From Algoriphagus sp. (GTDB lineage Bacteria > Bacteroidota > Bacteroidia > Cytophagales > Cyclobacteriaceae): DNA of 64,000 nt. Below are positions 49,564 to 58,871 of the stretch, in pieces. How positions within the stretch are numbered: position 1 is the stretch's first letter; each line of letters starts with the position of its first letter. The stretch lies in the NCBI RefSeq assembly GCF_024305035.1, contig NZ_JAMWZB010000015.1, positions 55,609 through 119,608 on the forward strand, read 5' to 3'. Both the position numbers and the translations under genes were made by a program. The notes beneath the pieces are model-generated. The model did no database searches, was not told the origin of the DNA, and saw only the letters and a program-made list of their open reading frames with translations.

Positions 49564-52299
49564 CTACTCGCTAAGTTGGTAAGTGGTCAAATAATTACCG
49601 GCAATGGTGCGAATCAGTAATTTGCCTTGGTTGGCTAGATAGCTGATGTGAAGCGTTCCACTGCTTTCAGGAGGAAGTTGAGTCAATAAATCCCCATCCT
49701 TGTTATAGAGGTAGGAAAATTCTTGGGTGAGATCTGTGATCACTACAATCTGTCTTTTTCCTCCGAAGTCAAAATACTGATAGTCCAAATCCCCTTCAGA
49801 AACCCGAGCCGTGAAAAGTTCGTTTTCCTGACGATCCATTACCTTCACTTGGTTATAGTTTCTAGTGAGAATTAGGTAGTCCTGATTTTTTTGATCAGGA
49901 ATGAGCATAAACTCACTGTCCCGATCTTCTTTGATCAGTTGGTTTCGGTAAGTGATCTCCCCGTTGAAATTTACCCGCACCACTTCGCCGCTTTGCGTCA
50001 CTCCGACTAATTGAAATGCCCCTGAGTTGGGGTTTCGCTCCAAAATCATTCCCGATGAAAAGGAATTACCTAAGGAGATTGGAGATCCGGCTTGGTACTC
50101 GCCCCTTCGGTTAAATAAATTTAAGTTGCCTGATGGGCTTAAACTCACCATAAAATCGCCTTGTCCCGGTACGCGGAGGTGGCTTGGAGGGTTCACTAAG
50201 GGCTCCGTAGTGGAAAGTGGATTCCATCCTTCAAGTTGCTTCCCCGTTTTGTCGAGTAGGTAAAGGTTCCCTGATTGCGTCGCGACAAAATAGCGGTAGT
50301 TTTTATTGTTGTCGTAATCCACCAAATTGAGGTGGGTGATTTGTTCTCCCGGAATTTTGATGGGGTAATTGGGTAATGGATTTCCCAAACGGTCAATCCC
50401 ATAAATGGAATTTTGAGTCGCAAAGAGAATTTGCAGTTTGTTATTTCGGTAATAGTCCACCTGGAACAAATCTGAAATTATCGGCCCGTCAAGGGGTACA
50501 GAATAAACAATTTCTCCAGCAGAATTCACCTGATAAACGACTTGGTTTTCATTCTGAACCACCAAATCCTCGGTGAGGTCTAAGTGATTGATCGCAACTT
50601 TCGGACCATAGGTCAGTCTTGCATCAAAACCAATGCGGTTCTGTGCTTCCATGCTTACACTAGAAGTCTCGGATGCGATGTTTTGGAGGTTTGCTGATTG
50701 AAAGGGAATAGTCAAACTAGCCTTTGGACCATCCGCAAGTTGATTGATCCGGAAGGATAGGTAAGGAAAGGCCTGAAATGCGGATTGATATTTTTGGAGG
50801 AAAGTGCGCCATGAGGAGTTGGTTTCTGCTATCCACTTGTCCCAACTGTTTTTAGTCAAGATAATTTTTGAAAAACCTGCAGTAGGCGTAAGTGCAATTT
50901 TTCCTTCTGGGGCACGATTGGCATTAGCCCATGTATTTCCACTTTGTATGTCGTCTAGAATCAGTTTCATGCTTTGCTGAGTATTGGCAAAAATCAACAG
51001 CTCATCGACCTCAGCAAGATAGGTCTGTTCAAACCCCATAAATTTACCCCCGAATATATAGGCTGGAAACTCCTCTTCGTCAATAAATAAAATATCTCTT
51101 CCGGCATAAAAATCTCCCGTGGTTTCACCTTCTGTATTCATTAAGTATTCAGAAAATAAGGAAATAGCCGCTTCGGTATTTTTGCTTCTGACCAAAAGTG
51201 CTTTGTTGGTGGAGGAGCCTCCGTAGGGTTCTAGGTCAAGCAGGTAGATTTCTCCGGTAAAATCATCCAATAGGCCTTTATCTAGCAGATTTCGCTGGAT
51301 TTCTGCAGCCAAGGTTGATTTACTCGGAAATGCGCGGTTCACCAGTTTCTGAGTTTCAAAGATGCTGCCTAAGTTGATTTGGGTTACCGCAATTGCCCGG
51401 GCAGAAATGGCCTGTTCCAGTTGGCTTATATTTGCCTGGATGGAGGGCGTAAAATCTATGGTATCTGGAAACCAAACCGGTCCTTCGAATCTGAGTTGAC
51501 CTTCGTCCAAAAACAATTCCAGTCCGGCAAGTGCAGAAAAGCTCCCGATACTTTGGACAATATCTTGGTCCCGGTTTGACAGCGTACCACTCATGAGTGT
51601 TTTGATTCCTTGGGAGTTCACCCATAATCTTCCCAATTCATAATCAATTGAGGAGTTGGCAGAAATCAGGTCATGATAGGTGATCAATTCTGGGTTGAGG
51701 TAATGCCTGATGGCTTCTTCGACGACTGCCGAGGACTGGGAGATAATTAGTATTGGGCCTAAAAATGAAAAAGTCCACACCCGGGTATTGGAAGCATCAA
51801 AATATTCAAAAACAGGTTGATCGGAGTATTTTCTCTCGTTAATCTTGCTGTTTCGGGGAAGTTTTGATTTTAATTCATCGAGTAGATTGGGGCCCGTTTT
51901 CGTGCTCGCCGACAGCGTGTAAAGCAGGTCAAAACTGTCTGCCCCAATGGAGTGGTAGCTGACTGTCAGTGTATTGCCTGATAGAATTTTGCTGATCTGG
52001 CCGCTATTGCCGGTGAGGCTATCGAGTGCTTGGAGTTGGGAAGAGATTTTTTGGAAAGCAGGGAAGCTTTGGAAAATTTCCCAAGAAGGATGCTCGACAA
52101 GCGCATTCCAAGTAGTGGATCCCTGCTCACTTTCAAATACAAAAACCGCATCTTGACTGATCAAATCGAGCGGTTTGACTTCAGTCTTTGCAAAATAGGT
52201 GTCATACACCCAATAAGCAGCAAGGCCACCACTGGTAATCAGGACTAAAATAAGAAGGCTTTTCCAGAGTTTCACAGGCGAGTAGTCAAATCCAGGCAA
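49564..52299 (-). CDS. Large membrane-anchored protein, C-terminal propeller-like region
   Basis: The 911 residues have one N-terminal membrane helix (about 11-29, LWKSLLILVLITSGGLAAYWVY) and a large extracytoplasmic part. Residues about 40-560 show repeated blocks like DUF3352 proteins (DAVFVFESEQGSTTWNALVEHPSWEIF; ALLVRSKNTEAAISLFSEYL). From about 590 on, short repeats of the kind QNSIYGIDRLGNPLPNYPIKIPG and GNLYLLDKTGKQLEGW suggest a beta propeller. No enzymatic motif is seen. It lies 50 bp upstream of mscS in the same direction, so the two may be co-transcribed. Function unknown. Confidence 0.75.
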   Translation of the reverse strand: MPGFDYSPVKLWKSLLILVLITSGGLAAYWVYDTYFAKTEVKPLDLISQDAVFVFESEQGSTTWNALVEHPSWEIFQSFPAFQKISSQLQALDSLTGNSGQISKILSGNTLTVSYHSIGADSFDLLYTLSASTKTGPNLLDELKSKLPRNSKINERKYSDQPVFEYFDASNTRVWTFSFLGPILIISQSSAVVEEAIRHYLNPELITYHDLISANSSIDYELGRLWVNSQGIKTLMSGTLSNRDQDIVQSIGSFSALAGLELFLDEGQLRFEGPVWFPDTIDFTPSIQANISQLEQAISARAIAVTQINLGSIFETQKLVNRAFPSKSTLAAEIQRNLLDKGLLDDFTGEIYLLDLEPYGGSSTNKALLVRSKNTEAAISLFSEYLMNTEGETTGDFYAGRDILFIDEEEFPAYIFGGKFMGFEQTYLAEVDELLIFANTQQSMKLILDDIQSGNTWANANRAPEGKIALTPTAGFSKIILTKNSWDKWIAETNSSWRTFLQKYQSAFQAFPYLSFRINQLADGPKASLTIPFQSANLQNIASETSSVSMEAQNRIGFDARLTYGPKVAINHLDLTEDLVVQNENQVVYQVNSAGEIVYSVPLDGPIISDLFQVDYYRNNKLQILFATQNSIYGIDRLGNPLPNYPIKIPGEQITHLNLVDYDNNKNYRYFVATQSGNLYLLDKTGKQLEGWNPLSTTEPLVNPPSHLRVPGQGDFMVSLSPSGNLNLFNRRGEYQAGSPISLGNSFSSGMILERNPNSGAFQLVGVTQSGEVVRVNFNGEITYRNQLIKEDRDSEFMLIPDQKNQDYLILTRNYNQVKVMDRQENELFTARVSEGDLDYQYFDFGGKRQIVVITDLTQEFSYLYNKDGDLLTQLPPESSGTLHISYLANQGKLLIRTIAGNYLTTYQLSE

Positions 52300-52310
52300 T
52301 CAAATAATAA

Positions 52311-52351
52311 TAAAACCCGGCTCCAACCAGAACGTTCGGAGGCCGGGTTTT
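52311..52351 (-). terminator. Intrinsic terminator of mdh (minus strand)
   Basis: AAAACCCGGC (52312-52321) pairs with GCCGGGTTTT (52342-52351), extended inwards by TCC/GGA with a bulge; on the minus strand it is followed by T-rich sequence. It lies 16 bp after the mdh stop and just before the next gene. Confidence 0.85.
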
Positions 52352-52366
52352 AGTCAATAGATGTAT

Positions 52367-53302
52367 TTAGTTGGATAAGTTGTCCAATACACTCATGACT
52401 TCTTTGACGTGTCCCCTGGAGGTTTCGAGGAGGTCTTTTTCTTCTTGATTTAGGTCCAACTCAATGACCTTTTCGATGCCATTTTTTCCGAGAATTACTG
52501 GCACTCCAAGGTAGCAATCATCGATTCCATATTCTCCTTCCAGCTTGATACATACTGGGAATACTCTTCGCTGATTTTTTAGAATGGCTTCTACCATTTG
52601 TGCAGCAGCAGAGCCAGGTGCGTACCATGCGGAGGTACCCATTAATTTAACAAGTTCACCTCCTCCGAATTTGGTTCGCTCGATGATGGCGTCAAGTTTA
52701 TCTTTGGCGACTAATTCGGTCACCGGGATTCCAGCAACGGTAGTATATCTTGGTAAGGGTACCATCGTATCGCCATGTCCACCCATTAAAATGGCTTGAA
52801 TTTCTTTAGCAGATACGTTCAACTCTTCAGCTAAAAACGCACGATATCTTGCCGTATCCAAGATTCCAGCCATTCCCATAACCTTCGTTCTAGGGAGTTT
52901 GGAGGTCAGGTGAGCCTGATAAGTCATCACATCCAATGGATTTGAAACTACGATGATGATGGCATCGGGGGAATATTTGATCACATTTTCAGTAACTGAT
53001 TTTACAATTCCGGCATTGGTTTCAATCAAATCATCCCGAGTCATCCCCGGTTTTCTCGGAAGTCCTGAGGTGATGACCACCACATCTGAATTGGCAGTTT
53101 TGCTGTAATCATTGGTGCTGCCAATCGTCCGGCTATCGTACTGATTGATGGGTGCCTTTTGCCAAATATCAAGCGATTTTCCTTCAGCTACGCCTTCTTT
53201 GATGTCAACTAAAACAATTTCTTCGGCGATTTCGCGATAGGCCAATACATCAGCGCAGGTTGCACCGACATTTCCAGCCCCTACTACGGTAACTTTGCTC
53301 AT
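52367..53302 (-). CDS. mdh: Malate dehydrogenase
   Basis: The enzyme oxidises malate to oxaloacetate with NAD in the TCA cycle. In the 311 residues, the Rossmann motif VVGAGNVGATCAD is at the N-terminus, the D for NAD specificity is in VLVDIKEG, the active-site loop is GLPRKPGMTRDDL, and the catalytic histidine is in MGGHGDTMVPL. The RKPGMTRDDL loop is the LDH-like malate dehydrogenase type. It is a single-gene unit with a strong terminator. Confidence 0.97.
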   Translation of the reverse strand: MSKVTVVGAGNVGATCADVLAYREIAEEIVLVDIKEGVAEGKSLDIWQKAPINQYDSRTIGSTNDYSKTANSDVVVITSGLPRKPGMTRDDLIETNAGIVKSVTENVIKYSPDAIIIVVSNPLDVMTYQAHLTSKLPRTKVMGMAGILDTARYRAFLAEELNVSAKEIQAILMGGHGDTMVPLPRYTTVAGIPVTELVAKDKLDAIIERTKFGGGELVKLMGTSAWYAPGSAAAQMVEAILKNQRRVFPVCIKLEGEYGIDDCYLGVPVILGKNGIEKVIELDLNQEEKDLLETSRGHVKEVMSVLDNLSN

Positions 53303-53443
53303 AATTATGTTTTGATTTATTATTGGTAACTGCCTAAAAGCGACGCTAAGTTAATTAACAAAGACAGGATTCGAAACCCGAAAGTGAATACTTTGTTTGG
53401 CGGTAGGGATTGGGGACGAAAATGGAAAGAAAAGTGAATTACT

Positions 53444-53959
53444 TCATTCAAACATCTGCCTCAAGCTGAAAAAACCAAACGACTCCCGGTAAGATCGAAA
53501 TAGGCGCTGATTATTTTCATTGTAATATTCCGACAAGGAGGTCATCATTTTGGCTTTTATTTTTGGATTGGAATCAAAGATTTCCTGAATCACAAAATGC
53601 GGTATCACGATCAAATCTGCTTCATCTGAGGTGACCAGTGCGGTGTAAGTTCTTTTGGCATTTTCTAAAAGTGAATTTTCACCAAACGCTTCTCCGCGGT
53701 TGATTTCCAGAATGGTTTCGAAATTGTCTTTAATATCAATCATTAAATTGACTTTTCCCTTCTTGACCAAATAAAGCGCCTGGCTGGGATCTTTACTGAA
53801 AAAGACAACCTCATCCCTCTTGTATTTGCGCTGATGCATGGCCGGGAGAAAACGTTCCATCTCTTTGTTTTTAAGCCGTTCAAAAAATTTGATTAATCTT
53901 AGAAAATCAAACAACTGCAGATCTTCTTCTGTATAGGTCTTGGAAAAAGGGTTACGCAT
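53444..53959 (-). CDS. Cyclic nucleotide-binding domain protein without HTH
   Basis: The start at 53959 is chosen over 54037 because it gives MRNPFSKTYTEEDLQLFDFLRLIKFFERL and an 8-bp overlap with tilS. In the 171 residues, a cyclic-nucleotide-binding (Crp-type) beta roll covers about 20-140 (GKVNLMIDIKDNFETILEINRGEAFGENSLLENAKRTYTALVTSDEADLIVIP). The phosphate-binding arginine/serine pair seen in true cAMP receptors is altered (ENSLLENAKR). The C-terminal DNA-binding helix-turn-helix of Crp is missing, so direct gene regulation is unlikely. It is coupled to tilS. Confidence 0.85.
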   Translation of the reverse strand: MRNPFSKTYTEEDLQLFDFLRLIKFFERLKNKEMERFLPAMHQRKYKRDEVVFFSKDPSQALYLVKKGKVNLMIDIKDNFETILEINRGEAFGENSLLENAKRTYTALVTSDEADLIVIPHFVIQEIFDSNPKIKAKMMTSLSEYYNENNQRLFRSYRESFGFFSLRQMFE

Positions 53960-55280
53960 GGACTTTTTGTTTGAAGTAAAGCAATTTCCGAGTTGCTGGA
54001 TTGTATTTAGCCCATTCTGCAATTCGATATCCGACAATCCAGGCGATTTTTCCGCCGGAAACGAGCACCTTGATTTTGGATTTCTGTGCTAATGGTACTT
54101 TCAAATCTATTAAAAAGTCCGATACCTTTTTACTGTTTTTCATTCCAAGAGGAATAAATCGATCCCCAATTACCCAGTTTCGGATCACCAAAGGAAATTC
54201 TAACTGTTCCAGGTCCAGCATGGCATTGCTTCGATGGGTATCTAGGGAAACTGGACAGCTTAGCTTGATTAAGTCATAAGTATTCTCCGGTAAAAAAACT
54301 TCGATATCATTTTCTGAAATTTCCAAAGCCTGGAAATCTGGGCGCTGAGGCATTAGAATCAAATCATCCCGATCCAGATTCAAAAGGTGTGTAGTGGAGG
54401 TGAAAATTTTACCCACTTCGCCGGATTTGGCAGCCTGATAAATAGACTCTGCCTGATCTGAGTTGAATCCAAAGGACCTAATCCACAGGTAAATTAAACT
54501 AACTGCTCCGGGCATGTGAATAAATCTTGAAATCGCCAAAAATGACACATCATCCTCTTTGCGGACATGTTGTTGGATCCACTGCTCATAAAGACCTCCA
54601 AAAGCTCGGGTGCTGTCTTTAATCCGGGCAAGACTTGCTAGCAGATTTTTTTTAGCGTCTGGGTTGCTTTCATAAAGTTTTGGGAGGACTTCCAATCGCA
54701 GCTTATTCCGTTTGTAGTCGGTTTTTTGGTTGGAACTGTCTTCCCGCCAGCTAATTTTTTTTTCTTGCGCAAATGCGGCTAGGTCTTCTCTAGAAAAGGT
54801 CAATAAGGGTCTTATCAACTGACCATTTCGATCTGCCATACCTTGTAACCCATCCAGTCCGGTGCCTCGGAGAAGATTCAAAAAAACGGTTTCTACTTGA
54901 TCATCTTCATGATGGGCGAGGATAATTCCCGATAGGTTTCTAGCCTGACGCAGTTTCTCAAACCATTCGTATCGAAGCTGCCGTGCAGCCATCTGAATGG
55001 AAATTTTTTGTTGGGATGCAAACGTTTCAGCATCCACACGTTGGGTGTGGAGCTTCAGGGAATTTTTTTCTGCCCAAGTTGCGACAAAATCTTCATCGCC
55101 TCTACTTTCACGTCCACGCAATTGAAAATTCATATGGGCAACTTCGAAGTTCACACCCGATTCCAATAAAAGCTCTCCCAGAACCATGCTGTCTAGTCCC
55201 CCGCTACAGGCCAGTAAATAGGTTTTGTGAGCATCCAAAAGGTTCTTTTGACGTATATGCGTTTTAAAGGCTGTGATCAT
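53952..55280 (-). CDS. tilS: tRNA(Ile)-lysidine synthetase
   Basis: The enzyme converts C34 of the CAU-anticodon tRNA-Ile to lysidine so that it reads AUA. In the 442 residues, the PP-loop ACSGGLDSMVL is at about 26-36, followed by AHMNFQLRGRESRGDEDFV and LAHHEDDQVETVFLNLLRGTGLDGLQGM; a C-terminal substrate-binding domain ends RKLLYFKQKVHA. It is divergent from the OstA-like gene with 48 bp between starts. Confidence 0.96.
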   Translation of the reverse strand: MITAFKTHIRQKNLLDAHKTYLLACSGGLDSMVLGELLLESGVNFEVAHMNFQLRGRESRGDEDFVATWAEKNSLKLHTQRVDAETFASQQKISIQMAARQLRYEWFEKLRQARNLSGIILAHHEDDQVETVFLNLLRGTGLDGLQGMADRNGQLIRPLLTFSREDLAAFAQEKKISWREDSSNQKTDYKRNKLRLEVLPKLYESNPDAKKNLLASLARIKDSTRAFGGLYEQWIQQHVRKEDDVSFLAISRFIHMPGAVSLIYLWIRSFGFNSDQAESIYQAAKSGEVGKIFTSTTHLLNLDRDDLILMPQRPDFQALEISENDIEVFLPENTYDLIKLSCPVSLDTHRSNAMLDLEQLEFPLVIRNWVIGDRFIPLGMKNSKKVSDFLIDLKVPLAQKSKIKVLVSGGKIAWIVGYRIAEWAKYNPATRKLLYFKQKVHA

Positions 55281-55311
55281 TGATCAAAAATAGCTTTTTC
55301 TACTAATTTTG
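55280..55311 (+). promoter_or_regulatory. Promoter of the OstA-like gene
   Basis: TTG (55280-55282), a 21-nt spacer and TAATTTTG (55304-55311) match the Bacteroidota pattern and end 17 bp before the start codon. Confidence 0.55.
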
Positions 55312-55328
55312 CCCACTGTCGATTCATC

Positions 55329-57059
55329 ATGAGAAATCTCTTCCCGGTTTTATTCTTCCTTTTGCTGCTGTTTTCCGAAACCACCTTTTCGCAAGGCAAT
55401 CCACGTCGAGATGCCTCTGCCTCTTCGGAACAGTCTGAGGGGAGTAATCAGCTGGAGATCATTAGGGCAGATTCTTTGGTAGGGGCCCAGGGTTTTCAGC
55501 GGCTGTATGGGGATGTAAAGATGAAAAATCAAAGTACACTCATCAACTGTGATTCGGCTCACTTTTACCGTGCCCAAAATGTAGCCAAACTTTATGGTCG
55601 GGTATTTATTGAAAATTTGGAAGATTCAGTAACTACTCGAAGTGCTTATGCCGATTACAATGGAAATACCAAATTGGCCAAACTCCGGACCAATGTAGTG
55701 ATGACGAATGGGGAGACCTCATTATACACCGATTACTTGGATTTCGATCGAGCCGCAAATGTGGCGGTGTACTTCAATGAAGGGAAAGTAGTGGATACCA
55801 CCAATGTACTGACGAGTGTGAAAGGTCGATATGAGGTCAATTTGGAACGCATTACTTTTAATGAAGAGGTGATTTTGGTCAATCCGGACTATACGATGAA
55901 AACCAATCATCTGGTCTATATGACGATTCCCAAGACGGCAGAAACCAAAGGTTTAACAAATCTAATCGCAGAGGATGGAACCACGCTTGACGCTCAACGG
56001 GGGAGTTTTTACCATACGCAAACCAAACAGTTCCGGTTTTTTGAAGGTGTGGTGGATACCGAAAACAGTCGAGTGAAAGCAGACGAATTGATCTATCGAG
56101 AGCTGGACGCTTACTACGAAGGAAAGGGCCGGGTGGCTGTCTTAAATAAAGAGCGAGAGGTAGAGATTTTTGGGGATGTGGGAAATTATTGGGAAGACCG
56201 TGGGTATAGTCGTGTATATGGCAATGCGCTAGTAAGAAAATACTTTGAGAAGGATACCTTATTTATGATTTCCGATACGCTGATTTCACAGGATAAGGAA
56301 GGGGATTCCCTGAGATTTTTGAAGGCTTTTCGATCCATAAACCTCATCAAATCGGACCTTTCTGGGATTGCTGATTCTTTGGTATACAATTATGCGGATT
56401 CTTCTATCCAGCTGTTTAATGATCCGGTGATATGGAATCAAAGGAACCAGATTTCTGCCGATTCAATGGTTTTTTACCTGGTTAATGAGGAACTGGAGCG
56501 GGCTATCATGAAAGAAAAAGTGTTTTCAGTCATGACTGATACTCTGGCTAATTTTAATCAGATGAAAGGGAGAAAAATGACTGCTTTTTTTGGGGAAGGA
56601 GAAATCAGACAGCTTTTTATTGAAGGAAATGGGGAGTCGCTTTACTATGCTTTGGAGGGGGATACACTAAATCAAGGGATCAATCGAACGCTTTCCGCTA
56701 CGATACGGTTGAACTTTCAAGATGGGGCCGTACGCCGTGTTAATTATGGGGTAAAACCTGATGGGAGGTTTATTCCTATTCAGGATACCGATGAAAAATC
56801 AACACGATTGGAAGGTTTCCAATGGAGAGAAGAAGAAAAGCCTCGAATGGAGGATATTTTGGCATGGCGAAAAGTAGATGAAATTGATTTAGATCAAAAA
56901 AATCTATTCGACATTCCCAATGTCAGACTCAGAATGCCTACCGAGGAAGAGATGGAGAAATCACTGGAAAAAAGCGTTTCATCGGAGCTAAAGAGTCGTT
57001 TGAAAAAGGCCCCTACCAAGATCAAAGGGGCAAACGATCAAAGGCAGGAAAAATTTTAA
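55329..57059 (+). CDS. OstA-like protein (LptA/LptD-type beta-jelly-roll)
   Basis: The 576-residue exported protein has a signal peptide (about 1-21) and several OstA repeats: RADSLVGAQGFQRLYGDVKMKNQSTLINCDSAHFYRAQNVAKLYGRVFIEN, then DYNGNTKLAKLRTNVVMTNGETSLYTDYLDF and further copies. The same fold carries lipopolysaccharide across the periplasm in LptA and LptD. Bacteroidota OstA-like proteins are taken to serve a related transport role, but this is inferred. The end is lysine-rich and probably disordered. Confidence 0.88.
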   Translation: MRNLFPVLFFLLLLFSETTFSQGNPRRDASASSEQSEGSNQLEIIRADSLVGAQGFQRLYGDVKMKNQSTLINCDSAHFYRAQNVAKLYGRVFIENLEDSVTTRSAYADYNGNTKLAKLRTNVVMTNGETSLYTDYLDFDRAANVAVYFNEGKVVDTTNVLTSVKGRYEVNLERITFNEEVILVNPDYTMKTNHLVYMTIPKTAETKGLTNLIAEDGTTLDAQRGSFYHTQTKQFRFFEGVVDTENSRVKADELIYRELDAYYEGKGRVAVLNKEREVEIFGDVGNYWEDRGYSRVYGNALVRKYFEKDTLFMISDTLISQDKEGDSLRFLKAFRSINLIKSDLSGIADSLVYNYADSSIQLFNDPVIWNQRNQISADSMVFYLVNEELERAIMKEKVFSVMTDTLANFNQMKGRKMTAFFGEGEIRQLFIEGNGESLYYALEGDTLNQGINRTLSATIRLNFQDGAVRRVNYGVKPDGRFIPIQDTDEKSTRLEGFQWREEEKPRMEDILAWRKVDEIDLDQKNLFDIPNVRLRMPTEEEMEKSLEKSVSSELKSRLKKAPTKIKGANDQRQEKF

Positions 57060-57111
57060 AAGGCTTAACAACAATTAACCGCATTTTTTCGCTCAGAGGC
57101 TATCCAGGAGT

Positions 57112-57119
57112 TAATTTTG
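57112..57119 (+). promoter_or_regulatory. Possible promoter -7 element
   Basis: TAATTTTG at 57112-57119 lies 57 bp before the next start codon. No TTG is found at the expected -33 distance, so only the -7 part is supported. Confidence 0.35.
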
Positions 57120-57175
57120 TCCGTATATTGTTTAGAGATTAAAAAAATCGAAGAGCTTATAGCGTAAAACTTTAC

Positions 57176-57892
57176 ATGAACAAAATTTTCAAACTTTTCA
57201 CATGGCTCATGCTGTCGCTCCCATTTTTAGTGGAAGCCCAGGATATTCGTGTTTTGAGTGAGAACTTGGAGTTTGTGGGAGACATTGGTTCTTCGCAACG
57301 GAAAAGTATTTTGATTCAAAATGAATCCGACCGTGCCAAGACCTTTTACCTCAAAAATATCCGAGGTAGTATAGGCTCCTCGCAAAACATGAAAATCTGT
57401 GTAGGGGAGCAATGCTTTGATGCCAAAAAGGACTTGGCAAAAGTTAAATTAATCATGGAGCCGGGTGAAATCATCACAGACCTTTATGTAGAGTTTGAAA
57501 TGGGGATTGCGGAGACCAGAGGGAGTTTTGATTTGTTCTTTGTCAATGTGGAAAACATACGCGATGCCTTTTTGGTGGAGGCTCAATACGAAGTTTCCAA
57601 TCCAGAAAAGAAGGTTGATGAATTTGATTACCAGGCCCTTTCCTTGAGCGATGTATACCCTAATCCGAGCAATCGAATGGCCTATTTTGACTACTTAATC
57701 AAAAACAGGTCTTCCAAAGCCAAAATCTCAATTAACAGCTTTATTGGGAATCCAGTTGCAGAATATGAGCTGGACCCTGAGCGAACTACCCTTCAGGTCA
57801 ATGTCTCTGACTTTAACCCGGGAGTATATTTTTACACGCTTTTTGTCGACAATAAAAATATTGTCACAAAAAAACTCGTTGTAAAGAAGTAA
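57176..57892 (+). CDS. Exported protein with type IX secretion sorting domain
   Basis: The 238-residue protein has a signal peptide (MNKIFKLFTWLMLSLPFLVEAQ), a beta-rich region of about 130 residues, and a C-terminal type A sorting domain (LSDVYPNPSNRMAYFDYLIKN...NPGVYFYTLFVDNKNIVTKKLVVKK) with the expected YPNP and final KKLVVKK motifs. It should pass the outer membrane by the type IX system and be attached or released at the surface. The N-terminal domain resembles no family I recognise. Confidence 0.9.
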   Translation: MNKIFKLFTWLMLSLPFLVEAQDIRVLSENLEFVGDIGSSQRKSILIQNESDRAKTFYLKNIRGSIGSSQNMKICVGEQCFDAKKDLAKVKLIMEPGEIITDLYVEFEMGIAETRGSFDLFFVNVENIRDAFLVEAQYEVSNPEKKVDEFDYQALSLSDVYPNPSNRMAYFDYLIKNRSSKAKISINSFIGNPVAEYELDPERTTLQVNVSDFNPGVYFYTLFVDNKNIVTKKLVVKK

Positions 57893-57913
57893 ATCTATCC
57901 TCTGATCTATCCG

Positions 57914-57944
57914 TTTGAATACCAATTAATATCCCGTATATTTG
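57914..57944 (+). promoter_or_regulatory. Promoter of bamD-rpoZ-coaBC
   Basis: TTTG (57914-57917), a 19-nt spacer and TATATTTG (57937-57944) are a full Bacteroidota -33/-7 match, 5 bp before the annotated start at 57950. A second ATG at 57956 or 57962 would give a slightly longer leader. Confidence 0.7.
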
Positions 57945-57949
57945 CGGTC

Positions 57950-58855
57950 TTGAAAATGAACATGCGTTTATCCATCCTTTCCCTTTTATTTATTTCACTC
58001 CTAGCCGCTTCCTGTGGTCCATTTAGCAAGCTTGAAAAAAGCACCAATTGGGAAGAGCTTTACGAGGGAGCGAATGATTATTACCAAAAAGGAGAATACA
58101 ACAAGGCTATTATTCTTTATGATAAGGTTTTGCCGGTGATTAGGGGAAGTGAAAAGGCTGAATTGGCAGATTACAATTATGCCAATTGCCACTTTAAAAC
58201 GAAGCGATACATTGAGGCGGCAGGATATTTCAACAACTTCTACCGGACTTACAACAGAAGTCCTTTAGCGGAAGAAGCCTTATTTATGAATGCCTATGCC
58301 TTGTACTTGGATTCTCCAGATTACAATTTGGATCAGCAGAGTAGTCAAGAAGCAGTTGCGGCCATTCAGCAATTTGTTATACAGTTTCCCGGCTCAGCCA
58401 GTTACGAACGGGCAATGGAAATGCTGGAGGATTTAGAGTCGAGGTTTGAAGAAAAAGCCTACCAAGAAGCAACTATGTACTACCGCTTGAAAGATGGCTT
58501 ATTTCCTGGAGAATACCGAAAAGCATGTATTGTCAATTTTCAAAACTTTGCTAGAGATTATCCTGAAAGTAAATACAACGAGGAATTGGCTTACAAACTG
58601 GTTGAGGTGAGTTCTACCTATGCCATGAACAGTGTTTTCAATAAAAAGGAAGAACGATTAAATGAGTCTTTAAACTTTGCTTCAGATTTTTTCCGAAAAT
58701 ATCCGGACAGTAAATACCTTTCTGAGGTGAAAAAATATGAAGCCTCCTCCAAAGAAGAGTTGACCTCCCACCTTGAGCTTAAAAAACAATATGCCGAACG
58801 GGAAGCCGAACAAAAAAAACAAGCTGAAGAATTAGTCGAATCAAACAGAAATTAA
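57950..58855 (+). CDS. bamD: Outer membrane protein assembly factor BamD
   Basis: BamD is a lipoprotein of the Bam complex that inserts beta-barrel proteins in the outer membrane. The 301 residues have a lipobox (LISLLAASC-type, C22) and TPR-like repeats (NDYYQKGEYNKAIILYDKVL, AELADYNYANCHFKTKRYIEAAGYFNNF, PLAEEALFMNAYALYL). The close promoter suggests the start may be the internal ATG at 57956 or 57962. It precedes rpoZ by 16 bp. Confidence 0.92.
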   Translation: MKMNMRLSILSLLFISLLAASCGPFSKLEKSTNWEELYEGANDYYQKGEYNKAIILYDKVLPVIRGSEKAELADYNYANCHFKTKRYIEAAGYFNNFYRTYNRSPLAEEALFMNAYALYLDSPDYNLDQQSSQEAVAAIQQFVIQFPGSASYERAMEMLEDLESRFEEKAYQEATMYYRLKDGLFPGEYRKACIVNFQNFARDYPESKYNEELAYKLVEVSSTYAMNSVFNKKEERLNESLNFASDFFRKYPDSKYLSEVKKYEASSKEELTSHLELKKQYAEREAEQKKQAEELVESNRN

Positions 58856-58871
58856 CAAACGAATAAATAAA

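Noticed and set aside
53303..53443. Promoter for mdh on the minus strand
   Set aside because: The closest match, TGTCTTTG, deviates from TAnnTTTG and no proper -33 element was found.
57062..57088. Terminator after the OstA-like gene
   Set aside because: The GG-TTAA/TTAA-CC pairing is short and A/T-rich; the following T run is suggestive but the stem is too weak to claim.
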